Origin: Burkholderiaceae bacterium
GTDB lineage: Bacteria; Pseudomonadota; Gammaproteobacteria; Burkholderiales; Burkholderiaceae_C
Assembly: GCA_016790515.1 (NCBI GenBank)
Contig: JAEUOY010000104.1
Span: forward strand, 1 to 53,553
Reading direction: 5' to 3'
Length of the DNA stretch: 53,553 nucleotides
Shown here: in pieces, positions 22,609-30,307 of the stretch
Layout: every line of letters starts with the position of its first letter
How positions within the stretch are numbered: the first letter of the stretch is position 1
Position numbers and translations under genes: made by a program
The notes under the pieces: model-generated
The model's input: the letters and a program-made list of their open reading frames with translations, nothing else
Told to the model about the DNA's origin: nothing
Databases searched by the model: none

Positions 22609-25232
22609 TGCAACGCCACCGCGGCCTGCCGGCTCGATGGGCAGCGGCCATCCTGCTGCTGGCCGCGCTGCTGCCTGCGCCGTCGGCCGACGCGCAGCGC
22701 ATCTCGGACGTGCGCGGCACCCTGCACAACCTGTCGGCCAGCGGCAGCGGCGGCACCCATGCGGTGGCCGGCAGCACCGGCACCAGCGAGGTCTGCGTGT
22801 TCTGCCACACGCCGCATGCCGCCACCCAGGCCGACCAGGGCGGCGGCGCACTGCGCGCACCGCTGTGGAACCGCCGCGTACCGGCCGGCGCCACCTACAC
22901 GCCCTACACCTCGAGCACGATGGACGCGCAGAGCATCGCCGACGGACTGAACAATCAGCCTGGCGGCAGCTCCAAGCTGTGCCTGAGCTGCCACGACGGC
23001 ACGCTGGCGATCGGCCAGGTCAACGTGCTCAATGGCCGGGCCAATGCCGCGATCGAGATGACCGGCACCGGCCCCGGCGGCGTGATGCCTGCCGGCGAGG
23101 GCACGACCAGCGGCTTCACCCGCTTCCTCGGCACCGACCTGCGCAACGACCACCCGATCTCGGTCACCTTCAATGCCGCGCTGGCCACCCGCGACGGCGA
23201 ACTGCGGCCGGTCGACGCCCAGCAGCGCTGGCCGGCCGGCACCGGCAGCGTGCTGGCGGTGAAGGCGCCCGGTGTCAAGCCGCTGCTGCCGCTGGAGCCC
23301 ACCGGCAGCGCCAACGCCGGCCAGGTGCAATGCGCCACCTGCCACGACCCGCACGTCCGCGAGCTGGACCCCTCCAAGGGCAACCAGAAGTTCCTGCGTG
23401 CGCAGCGCTTCCAGGAGCAGGCGCCGACCGCCAGCCACAACGCCAGCGCCGACATCATCTGCCTGAGCTGCCACGACAAGAATCAGAGCCTGGGCATCTG
23501 GGCCTACTCGGCGCATGCCCAGCCGGCGGTGGCCGACGAGACCTACCGCGAGGGCGCGGCAGCGCTGCGCCAGTTCCCCACCGGCCTGCCGGTCTGGAAG
23601 GCGGCATGCCTGAACTGCCACGACACCCACACCGTGCAGGGCGCGCGCCGCCTCACCCGCGAGGGCACCGACGCGGCGCTGCCGCCGGGCAACCCGCTGG
23701 CCGCGCGCCAGGGCGGCAACCCGGCGCTGGAGAACACCTGCTACCAGTGCCACACCACGGCGGCCAAGTCGGCACTGGCCAGCGTGACCGGGGTGCCCGA
23801 CATCGAGACGGCGTTCAACCTCGCCATCCGCATGCCCATCACCACGTCCGAACAGGACGGCGCCACCGAGGAAGTGCACGACCCGTCGTCGAACTTCAGC
23901 GACATCAGCATCGACTGCAGCACGGCCAACAACCGCTGCGGCGCCGACCTCATCGAACCGAAGTCGGTGCTGTCACGACGCCACGCCGAATGCACCGACT
24001 GCCACAACCCGCACCGCGTGATCCGCAACCGGCTGTTCTATGCCAACCCGGCCACGCCCGACGCCCGCGGCACCCACCGCAACGATGCCGCCACCGACTA
24101 CACCCCCAGCAACCTGGCCAGTGGCGTGCTGCGCGGCAGCTGGGGCGTGGAGCCGGTCTATACCTCGCCGTCGTTCCAGGTCGACCCGGGCAGCTACACC
24201 GTCAAGCGCGGCGACCCGGGCGCCAATCCCGGCACCGCCGCCGGCGCGACCTACGTCACCCGCGAGTACCAGATCTGCCTGAAGTGCCACAGCGACCATG
24301 CCTATGGCAACAACCCGCCGCCACTGGGCCGCAACGGCGGCACGCCGGCGGGCACCAACAACCTGACGCGTTACACCAACCAGGCGCGCGAGCTGCAGGC
24401 GCCTGTTGCGCATGCCGGCGGCGGCATCGGCGACACCCGAAACCTGGGCGCCAACGGCGGCGCCGGCAGCAACTACAACACCGGCAACCATCGCTCCTGG
24501 CACCCGGTGATCGCGGCCACCGGCCGCGACATCGCCAGGCGCGGCATCAGCGCGACCAAGATGCCCTGGCTGCCACCCTTCGGCAACACCGGCGCGGTCG
24601 GCACCCAGACGATGTACTGCTCCGACTGCCACGGCTCGAGGGCCAGCACGGCCGGGTCGCTGCAGCCCGACAGCGGCGTCGGCGGGCCGCACGGCTCGGA
24701 GAACGATTTCCTGCTGAAGGCCCCGTTCTCGGCCAGCGACCCGTCGTTGTGCTTCAAGTGCCACGATCGCGAGGTCTATTCACCCACCGGCGACACCAAG
24801 AAATCGGGCTTCTACACCGGCTTCTGCTGCCGCGGTGGCCGCGACGACGGCCGCGACCAGCTGCACTGGTACCACTGGAACAAGATCCTGAGCCATGACC
24901 CGGCGCGCACGCTGAAGTGCAACTGGTGCCACGCCGCCGTGCCTCACGGCTGGAAGAACAAGGCCCTGCTGGTCAACCTGAACGACGTCGGCGAGGAAGC
25001 GGGCCTGCCTAGCGGCAACCGCGAGTGGCGCGAGAACGCCTCGACCCAGGCCTACAACCAGGAGCCTTACTACCTGAACGCCAAGCTCAAGGTGCGCACC
25101 TTCGCGACCAGCGGCAACTGGGCCGACAGCAACTGCGGGTCCAACAGCTCGGCCATCACCTTCGGCAGCAACGGCAACAGCACGCTCACCGGCAAGGACT
25201 GGATGAAGGACGTGTGCGCCAATCCACCATGA
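22608..25232 (+). CDS. Undecaheme c-type cytochrome with OmcE-like N-terminal module
   Basis: An 874-residue exported protein with a signal peptide (about 1-29). Eleven CXXCH motifs run in order CVFCH (C63), CLSCH, CATCH, CLSCH, CLNCH, CYQCH, CTDCH, CLKCH, CSDCH, CFKCH, CNWCH (C771). The first roughly 290 residues repeat the framework of the 12159 protein: EVCVFCHTPHA...PLWNR...CLSCHDG...GTDLRNDHPIS...CATCHDPHV...CLSCHDK. A unique region with seven more hemes follows. Extra cysteines (DCSTANNRC, FCC, NCGS, DVCANPP) may form disulfides. Size and heme number suit a cell-surface or trans-outer-membrane terminal cytochrome. The stop overlaps the resB start. Confidence 0.92.
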   Translation: MQRHRGLPARWAAAILLLAALLPAPSADAQRISDVRGTLHNLSASGSGGTHAVAGSTGTSEVCVFCHTPHAATQADQGGGALRAPLWNRRVPAGATYTPYTSSTMDAQSIADGLNNQPGGSSKLCLSCHDGTLAIGQVNVLNGRANAAIEMTGTGPGGVMPAGEGTTSGFTRFLGTDLRNDHPISVTFNAALATRDGELRPVDAQQRWPAGTGSVLAVKAPGVKPLLPLEPTGSANAGQVQCATCHDPHVRELDPSKGNQKFLRAQRFQEQAPTASHNASADIICLSCHDKNQSLGIWAYSAHAQPAVADETYREGAAALRQFPTGLPVWKAACLNCHDTHTVQGARRLTREGTDAALPPGNPLAARQGGNPALENTCYQCHTTAAKSALASVTGVPDIETAFNLAIRMPITTSEQDGATEEVHDPSSNFSDISIDCSTANNRCGADLIEPKSVLSRRHAECTDCHNPHRVIRNRLFYANPATPDARGTHRNDAATDYTPSNLASGVLRGSWGVEPVYTSPSFQVDPGSYTVKRGDPGANPGTAAGATYVTREYQICLKCHSDHAYGNNPPPLGRNGGTPAGTNNLTRYTNQARELQAPVAHAGGGIGDTRNLGANGGAGSNYNTGNHRSWHPVIAATGRDIARRGISATKMPWLPPFGNTGAVGTQTMYCSDCHGSRASTAGSLQPDSGVGGPHGSENDFLLKAPFSASDPSLCFKCHDREVYSPTGDTKKSGFYTGFCCRGGRDDGRDQLHWYHWNKILSHDPARTLKCNWCHAAVPHGWKNKALLVNLNDVGEEAGLPSGNREWRENASTQAYNQEPYYLNAKLKVRTFATSGNWADSNCGSNSSAITFGSNGNSTLTGKDWMKDVCANPP

Positions 25233-26251
25233 AAGCCAACGCCACCGCCGCCATCATTCGCGTCGCAACCCCGGTGATCGCGCACCTGGGCTCGCTGCGC
25301 GCCACGCTGGCCGGGCTGGCGCTGCTGGCCGCGGTGGTGCTGGCACGCCCGGACTGGCAGGCCTTGTCGCTGGTCATCGGCGCGCTGGCGATCAACCTGA
25401 CGGTCGCCCTGGCGCACCACCCCGGCCTGCGCCGACGGCTGCCGCTGCTGGTGGCGCACCTGGCGCTGCTGGCGCTGGTGGTGGGCGTGGCATTCGGTCG
25501 GCTCACCGCGCTGGACGGCCATTTCGAGCTCACCCAGGGTCTGGCTTTCGACGGCCAGCTCATCGACCAGGCCAGCGGCCCGCTGTACCGGCCGCCGCTG
25601 CATCGGCTGGCCTTCCGCCACGAGGGCTTCGAGATCGACTATGCGCCGGGCCGCAAGCGCGGCGCGACCCGCAATGCCGTCAGCTGGGTCGACGAATCCG
25701 GCCAGGCGCGGCGCGCGGTCATCGGCGACCACCGGCCCCTGGTGCTGGCCGGCCACCGCATCACGACGACGCCCAACAAAGGCTTTGCGCCGCTGCTGCG
25801 CTGGCTGCCCGGACGCGGCGAGCCGTTGGCCGGCACGGTGCACCTGCCCAGCTTTCCCGCGAACGAGTTGCGCCAGTCGCGCGAATGGGCCTTGCCCGAC
25901 GGCCGCAAGGTCTGGGTGATGCTGCACACCGACGAGACCCTGATCGACCCGGGCAGTGCCGGGCGCTTCCGGCTGCCCGATGACCACCGGCTGGTGGTGC
26001 GGCTGGACGACCAGCGCACCGAGCTGCAACCCGGCCAGGCCTGGCGCATCAGCGGCGGCACGCTGGTCTACGAGGGCCTGCGCAGCTGGATGGGGTACCG
26101 CGTCGCCTACGACCCCACGCTGCCCTGGCTGCTCGCCGCGGCCCTGGTCGCCGCGCTGGCACTGGGCTTGCACTATGCGCAGAAGTTCTGGCTGCAACTG
26201 CCGGCCCGGGCGGTGCAGCCGCGGACGGATCCGGGAGAGCTCGATGGATGA
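25229..26251 (+). CDS. ResB/CcsB-like System II cytochrome c maturation protein
   Basis: A 340-residue membrane protein of the ResB family. It has three N-terminal membrane helices (about 22-38, 44-60, 71-89), a large periplasmic domain (HFELTQGLAFDGQLI...HEGFEIDYAPG...EWALPDGRKVWVMLHTDETLIDPG...WMGYRVAYDPTLPW) and a last helix (about 297-320). With CcsA it forms the heme delivery and ligation complex of System II. It is a short ResB form, common beside multiheme cytochrome genes. It overlaps the 11-heme gene by 4 bases and ccsA by 8. Confidence 0.85.
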   Translation: MKANATAAIIRVATPVIAHLGSLRATLAGLALLAAVVLARPDWQALSLVIGALAINLTVALAHHPGLRRRLPLLVAHLALLALVVGVAFGRLTALDGHFELTQGLAFDGQLIDQASGPLYRPPLHRLAFRHEGFEIDYAPGRKRGATRNAVSWVDESGQARRAVIGDHRPLVLAGHRITTTPNKGFAPLLRWLPGRGEPLAGTVHLPSFPANELRQSREWALPDGRKVWVMLHTDETLIDPGSAGRFRLPDDHRLVVRLDDQRTELQPGQAWRISGGTLVYEGLRSWMGYRVAYDPTLPWLLAAALVAALALGLHYAQKFWLQLPARAVQPRTDPGELDG

Positions 26252-27029
26252 TGGTCAACTGTTGCGCGGCGCGCTCGGCCTGTACGCCGGCACGGCGGCC
26301 GGCCTGCGCTGGCCGCGGCTGGCCGGTGCCACGCTGACCGCCGCCGTTGCGCTGCACACGGCCGCGCTGGCAGGCCGCTGGCAGGCGCACGGCCACGGGC
26401 CGTTCACCACCATGCACGAGATCCTCAGCTCCAACCTGTGGAGCCTGGCGCTGGTGTTCGCCGTCGCCTGGTGGACCGTGCGCGAACTGCGGCCCGCACT
26501 GGTCAACGCGCTGCCGGTCTGGGCCGTGCTGGGCGCCTGGCTGCTGATGGCCAACCCTGCGCCGGGACACTTCCCGCCGACCTACGCCACGCCCTTGCTG
26601 TACCTGCACACGCTGGTCGGCAAGCTGTTCCTGGGCCTGCTGCTGGTGGCGGTGGCGCTGGGTGGGGTGCCGCTGCTGCGCCGCAGCGGGCGGGGCACGG
26701 GGGTCTTCGCCGCGGCACCCGACGACCGTCGGCTCGATGAACTGGCGCATCGCTTCTCGGCCTTCGCCTTCGTTGCGCAGACGCTGATGCTGATCGTCGG
26801 CGCGGTCTGGGCGCAGGACGCCTGGGGCCGCTACTGGGCCTGGGACCCGCTGGAATCCTGGGCCTTCGTCACCTGGCTGGCGCTGGCCGCCACGCTGCAC
26901 GGACGGGTCACGCTGCGTCCCTCGCCGGCCCTGCACGGGGCCTGGCTGGCCGGGGTGTTCGTGCTGGCTTTCCTCACCTTCTTCGGCGTGCCGTTCGTGT
27001 CGACAGCGCCGCACAAGGGGGCGGTGTGA
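26244..27029 (+). CDS. ccsA: CcsA/ResC-like cytochrome c synthase
   Basis: A 261-residue multi-spanning protein of the CcsA/CcmC/CcmF superfamily. The tryptophan-rich WWD motif is WAQDAWGRYWAWDPLESW (about 190-207). Conserved histidines lie in FTTMHEILSSN, LLYLHTLVGK and the C-terminal STAPHKG. The length is shorter than many CcsA proteins but with the usual helices. It exports and attaches heme together with the ResB partner encoded just upstream. The start ATG at 26244 lies inside the end of resB. The window thus carries both System I and System II ligases. Confidence 0.88.
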   Translation: MDDGQLLRGALGLYAGTAAGLRWPRLAGATLTAAVALHTAALAGRWQAHGHGPFTTMHEILSSNLWSLALVFAVAWWTVRELRPALVNALPVWAVLGAWLLMANPAPGHFPPTYATPLLYLHTLVGKLFLGLLLVAVALGGVPLLRRSGRGTGVFAAAPDDRRLDELAHRFSAFAFVAQTLMLIVGAVWAQDAWGRYWAWDPLESWAFVTWLALAATLHGRVTLRPSPALHGAWLAGVFVLAFLTFFGVPFVSTAPHKGAV

Positions 27030-27595
27030 TCGGCCTGGCCGGCAGGCGCCGCGAACCCGGCGGTCTGCGACGCCGCGACTGGCGCCTGCCGGGACTGCTG
27101 CTGACGTTGTCGGCGGTGGCCGGTGGCGGCTGGCTGATCGAGCGCGCCGGCGCGCCGACCGGCACGGCCACACCCGCCGCCACGGCCGCGATGCCGCACC
27201 AGGCGCAGGTGCAGCGCCTGTTCGACCAGGCGGTCCTGATGCTGCATGCGCGCCAGTTCGAGCCCGCGGCGACCGCGCTGCACCGGGTGCTGCAGCTGGC
27301 ACCCACGCTGACCGAGGCCCATGTCAACATGGGCTATGCCTTGCTGAGCCTGCAGCGGCTGAAGGAGGCGCGCGACTTCTTCGACAGCGCCATCGCGCTG
27401 AAGCCCGATCAGGCCAATGCCTACTACGGGCTCGCGCTGGCCTGGGAGGCCGCGGGTGACCTGCCGATGGCCACCGGCGCGATGCGCAGCTACCTGCACC
27501 TGGCGAAGAACGAGCGCCCGGAGCACCTGCGCCGCGCACGGGCCGCGCTGTGGGAATGGGAGCAGGCGCGCGAGAGCGGCGGCCGTCAACGCTGA
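27026..27595 (+). CDS. Membrane-anchored TPR protein
   Basis: A 189-residue protein from a GTG overlapping the ccsA stop. An Arg-rich N-terminus, one membrane segment (about 22-40) and three TPR units (about 62-165: VQRLFDQAVLMLHARQFEPAATALHRVLQLAP, AHVNMGYALLSLQRLKEARDFFDSAIALKP, ANAYYGLALAWEAAGDLPMATGAMRSYLHLA) are visible. TPR proteins present apocytochromes to heme ligases (compare CcmI/NrfG), so this is likely the apocytochrome-binding partner of the ResB-CcsA pair. It is the last gene of the long operon; a new promoter candidate follows at 27611. Confidence 0.8.
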   Translation: MIGLAGRRREPGGLRRRDWRLPGLLLTLSAVAGGGWLIERAGAPTGTATPAATAAMPHQAQVQRLFDQAVLMLHARQFEPAATALHRVLQLAPTLTEAHVNMGYALLSLQRLKEARDFFDSAIALKPDQANAYYGLALAWEAAGDLPMATGAMRSYLHLAKNERPEHLRRARAALWEWEQARESGGRQR

Positions 27596-27610
27596 TCGCT
27601 GGCGCCCGGC

Positions 27611-27626
27611 TGGCCGCGGTCTTGCT
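27611..27626 (+). promoter_or_regulatory. Sigma-54 promoter candidate for ccmI
   Basis: TGGCCGC-GGTC-TTGCT has a perfect -12 element, TGGC in the -24 element and GG-N10-GC spacing. It lies in the 131-base gap before ccmI. The predicted start is about 27637. Confidence 0.6.
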
Positions 27627-27674
27627 AAGCAGGCGGTATGACCCACCTGCCCTGTGCGCTTGGCCCGCCGCCGG

Positions 27675-27710
27675 TTCCCGTTTCCGGGAACCACTTCCCG
27701 AAGCCGGGGA
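27675..27710 (+). promoter_or_regulatory. Paired palindromic activator sites before ccmI
   Basis: TTCCCG-TTTC-CGGGAA at 27675-27690 (extended to GGTTCCCG/CGGGAACC) and TTCCCG-AAGC-CGGGGA at 27695-27710, 20 bp apart. These are the best-conserved members of the motif also seen at 7164/7185 and 11973/11995. Unusually they lie downstream of the promoter candidate at 27611, in the would-be leader of ccmI. Confidence 0.65.
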
Positions 27711-27726
27711 CCCGGGAGCCTCGGCG

Positions 27727-28995
27727 ATGACCGTCTTCTGGATCGTCGCCGCCCTGTTCCTGCTGGGGGCCTTGCTGCTGATGCTGCCGGCGCTGCTGGT
27801 GCCCCGCAGCGATAGCCTCGGCGCCGGCAGTGCCAGCCTGGCGGTGTATCGCGACCAGTTGCGCGAGGCCCGTGCCGACCTCGCAGCCGGATGGCTGTCG
27901 CCCGAGCGCTTCGCGCAGGTGCGCAGCGAGGTCGAACGCCGTGCCCTCGAGGACATCGACGCGGGTGTTGCCGCAAGACCGGTGGGGCCGTCGCGCCGCA
28001 CGGCCCTGGCACTGGCGCTGCTGCTGCCGCTGGCCAGCGTGCTGACCTACCTGCAACTGGGCGACCCGCAGGCGCTGGCACCTGCCCTGGCCGTCACGAA
28101 CCGCCACAGCGTGACACCCGAGCAGATCCAGCGAATGGTCGCGGCGCTGGCCGAGCGGCTGAAGGGCACGCCCGACGATGCCGAGGGCTGGCTCAACCTG
28201 GCCCGCTCGTATACCGCGCTGGGCCGCTACCGGGATGCCGCCACCGCGTTCCGGCGCGCCAGCGAACTGCTGCCCGGCAATGCCCATGTGCTGGCCGACC
28301 TGGCCGACGTGCTGGCCATGACCCAGAACAAGCGATTGGCCGGCGAACCTGCGAGGCTGGTGCAGCAGGCGTTGGACATCGATCCGCGCCATGTCAAGGC
28401 GCTGTCGCTGGCCGGCAGCGTCGCGTTCGAGGCGCGCGACTACCCGGCTGCCCGCAGCCACTGGCAGCGCCTGGTGGCCGTGCTGCCGGCCGACTCGCCG
28501 ATGTTGCGCTCAGTGCAGGGCAGCATTGCCGAAGCCAACCGCCTGGAGGCCGGTGGCCAGGCGGCCACCGCCGAAGGGCCCCGGCCAGCGCCTGCGTCGG
28601 TGCGTGTCGCGGCCACCACCACCGACGCCGCGGCAGCGGCCGCCGCGACCGGCAGTGCGGTCAGCGGCGAGGTCGTTGTCAGCCCCGAGCTGAGTGCCCG
28701 CATTGCGCCGGGCGACACGGTCTTCGTCTTCGCAAGGGCGGCGCAGGGGCCGCGCATGCCATTGGCGATCCTGCGTCACCCGGCAGACGGCAAGCCGATG
28801 ACCTTCACGCTGGATGACGCGATGGCGATGACGCCCGAACTGAAGCTGTCGAACTTCCCGCTGGTGGTGGTGGGCGCACGCATCTCGCGCAGCGGCAACG
28901 CGACGCCGCAGCCGGGCGATCTGGTGGGCCAGGGCGATCCCGTGCGACCGGGCACGTTGGGTCTGCGCATCGTCATCGACCGGGTCCAACCGTGA
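27727..28995 (+). CDS. ccmI: Cytochrome c maturation protein CcmI/CycH
   Basis: A 422-residue inner-membrane TPR protein. Two membrane helices (about 1-24 and 93-112) frame a cytoplasmic heptad region (VYRDQLREARADLAAGWLSPERFAQVRSEVERRALEDI), followed by periplasmic TPR units (about 140-270) and a beta-rich C-terminal domain. It binds apocytochrome C-termini and delivers them to CcmFH. It is separated by about 22 kb from ccmCDEFGH, with which it is normally contiguous. The ATG at 27727 begins the first membrane helix. Confidence 0.92.
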   Translation: MTVFWIVAALFLLGALLLMLPALLVPRSDSLGAGSASLAVYRDQLREARADLAAGWLSPERFAQVRSEVERRALEDIDAGVAARPVGPSRRTALALALLLPLASVLTYLQLGDPQALAPALAVTNRHSVTPEQIQRMVAALAERLKGTPDDAEGWLNLARSYTALGRYRDAATAFRRASELLPGNAHVLADLADVLAMTQNKRLAGEPARLVQQALDIDPRHVKALSLAGSVAFEARDYPAARSHWQRLVAVLPADSPMLRSVQGSIAEANRLEAGGQAATAEGPRPAPASVRVAATTTDAAAAAAATGSAVSGEVVVSPELSARIAPGDTVFVFARAAQGPRMPLAILRHPADGKPMTFTLDDAMAMTPELKLSNFPLVVVGARISRSGNATPQPGDLVGQGDPVRPGTLGLRIVIDRVQP

Positions 28996-29023
28996 TCAAA
29001 CAGGCCGTCCTCGCGTTGCCCCC

Positions 29024-29039
29024 TGGCAGTGATTGGGCG
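29024..29039 (+). promoter_or_regulatory. Weak sigma-54-like site before the heme-sensor-like gene
   Basis: TGGCAGT-GATT-GGGCG keeps GG-N10-GC spacing and TGGCA, but the -12 element is poor. It lies 35 bases before the ATG at 29074 in a 78-base gap. Low confidence. Confidence 0.25.
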
Positions 29040-29073
29040 AGAATGCAAGTGCTTGTAAACGCCTCGCCAACTC

Positions 29074-29667
29074 ATGCGCCTGAAGTCTGTTCCAACAATT
29101 GTCGTGATGGGCTTGGCGGGCTGGTTGGTCGGCTTTCCGACGCAGGCGAACGACGAAGTCCAGCGCGCGGCCCTGGACGACGCCCGCAAGGCGGCCACCG
29201 AGCTGGTCACCGGGGTGCGCACTGAACTGCTGAAGGCCATCGAAGCCAGCGGGCCCTTGCGCGCGATCGTCGTCTGCAAGTACGTCACGCCCGAGATCGC
29301 ATCGGCCGTCTCGCGCAAGTACGGCGCACGGGTCACGCGGGTCAGCCTGACACCGCGCAATCCGTCGCTGGGTTGGGGCGACGCCTGGGAACAGAAGGTG
29401 TTGATGGGCTTCGACGAGCGCATCGCCGCCGGCGAGAAGGCCGAGGGCATGGAGTTCCACGAGGTGGTCAAGGAGCCCAGTGGCAAGTTCCTGCGCTACA
29501 TGCGGGCGCTGCCGATGCAGCCAGCCTGCATGCATTGCCACGGACCGACGGACCAGATGTCGGAGCCGATCCGCAGCCAACTCGCACACGACTACCCGCA
29601 CGACCGTGCCACCGGCCTGACGCTGGGCAAGGCGCGCGGTGCAGTCACCTACAAGAAGCCGCTCTGA
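29074..29667 (+). CDS. Exported Tll0287-like (DUF3365) heme protein
   Basis: A 197-residue protein with a signal peptide (about 1-25). The domain is of the Tll0287/DUF3365 type: IVVCKYVTPEIASAVSRKYGARVTRVSLTPRNPSL...FHEVVKEPSGKFLRYMRALPMQPACMHCHGPTDQM. One heme motif, CMHCH, is at 152-156; C68 is an extra cysteine. Such domains are c-heme sensor modules, often attached to kinases, and here it is free-standing. It lies 78 bases after ccmI and about 640 bases before the histidine kinase gene at 30308, so it may sense redox state or a gas ligand for that kinase. That link is an inference. Confidence 0.82.
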   Translation: MRLKSVPTIVVMGLAGWLVGFPTQANDEVQRAALDDARKAATELVTGVRTELLKAIEASGPLRAIVVCKYVTPEIASAVSRKYGARVTRVSLTPRNPSLGWGDAWEQKVLMGFDERIAAGEKAEGMEFHEVVKEPSGKFLRYMRALPMQPACMHCHGPTDQMSEPIRSQLAHDYPHDRATGLTLGKARGAVTYKKPL

Positions 29668-29686
29668 CGAGGTCGGAGCGCCCGGC

Positions 29687-30238
29687 TCACTTGGACAAGG
29701 CGCCGAGGTAGGCGATGGCGTCGCGGTGTCCCTGGGCCGCGGCCCGAGCGATCCACTTGCGGGCTTCGGCTTCGCTTTGTTCGACACCGCTGCCGGTGAG
29801 GAAGAGGATTCCCAGGCTGTACTGCGCTTCCGGGTGGCCACTGCGGGCCGCCTCGAAGTACCACTGCGCGGCCAGGCGGCTGGCGTCGGTCTCGGGAGGC
29901 AGGTCGGCCAGCCCGTAGGCATACATGTTGCCTAGGTGGTATTGCGCTTCGGCCAGGCCCTGGCGGGCCGCACGCTCGAACCACTGCAGCGCCGCGGCAT
30001 CGCTTTCGCGAACGCCATGGCCGTGGTAATAGAGCAGGCCCAGGCGCAGTTGCGCGCTGGCGACGCCCTGGCGGGCGAGCGGTTCGAGCAGCCGGACGGC
30101 GGTGGGGTAGTCCTTGCGGTTCACCGCGTCGCTGGCGTCCTGCAAGGGATCGGCAGCGACGTCGACGATCGCAAGTGAAAGTACAGTGGTGATCATGGTC
30201 CTGGCAAACAGTTTCCTGGCAAGCAAGGCAACGGGCAT
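29687..30238 (-). CDS. Sel1-repeat exported protein
   Basis: A 183-residue protein with an N-terminal signal (about 1-29) and four Sel1-type repeats: AVRLLEPLARQGVASAQLRLGLLYYHGHGV, ALQWFERAARQGLAEAQYHLGNMYAYG, AAQWYFEAARSGHPEAQYSLGILFLTGSGV, ARKWIARAAAQGHRDAIAYLGAL. Sel1 solenoids mediate protein interactions. It is transcribed toward the heme-protein gene (19-base gap) and divergently from the kinase gene, with a sigma-54-like promoter at 30269. Another Sel1 protein is encoded at 33216. The target is unknown. Confidence 0.85.
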   Translation of the reverse strand: MPVALLARKLFARTMITTVLSLAIVDVAADPLQDASDAVNRKDYPTAVRLLEPLARQGVASAQLRLGLLYYHGHGVRESDAAALQWFERAARQGLAEAQYHLGNMYAYGLADLPPETDASRLAAQWYFEAARSGHPEAQYSLGILFLTGSGVEQSEAEARKWIARAAAQGHRDAIAYLGALSK

Positions 30239-30263
30239 CGTCGGTCTCCTCGGTTTGGCGCAT

Positions 30264-30278
30264 GGCGATGCAATCGCC
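30264..30278. repeat. Perfect inverted repeat in the kinase/Sel1 intergenic region
   Basis: GGCGAT-GCA-ATCGCC is a 15-base palindrome overlapping the -12 region of the minus-strand sigma-54 candidate. It could be an operator or a coincidence in GC-rich DNA. Confidence 0.35.
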
Positions 30279-30284
30279 GTACCG
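30269..30284 (-). promoter_or_regulatory. Sigma-54 promoter candidate for the Sel1 protein gene
   Basis: The minus strand reads CGGTACG-GCGA-TTGCA: perfect -12 element, GG-N10-GC spacing and most of the -24 element. The predicted start is near 30258, 20 bases before the ATG at 30238. It is similar to the ccmC promoter candidate at 5978. Confidence 0.6.
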
Positions 30285-30307
30285 CATCGGCCAAGGGTGG
30301 TCGTGCG

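Noticed and set aside
30263-30278. Plus-strand sigma-54 site TGGCGAT-GCAA-TCGCC for the kinase gene
   Set aside because: Both elements are poor apart from GG and GC; the match arises from the palindrome there, and the minus-strand match is much better.
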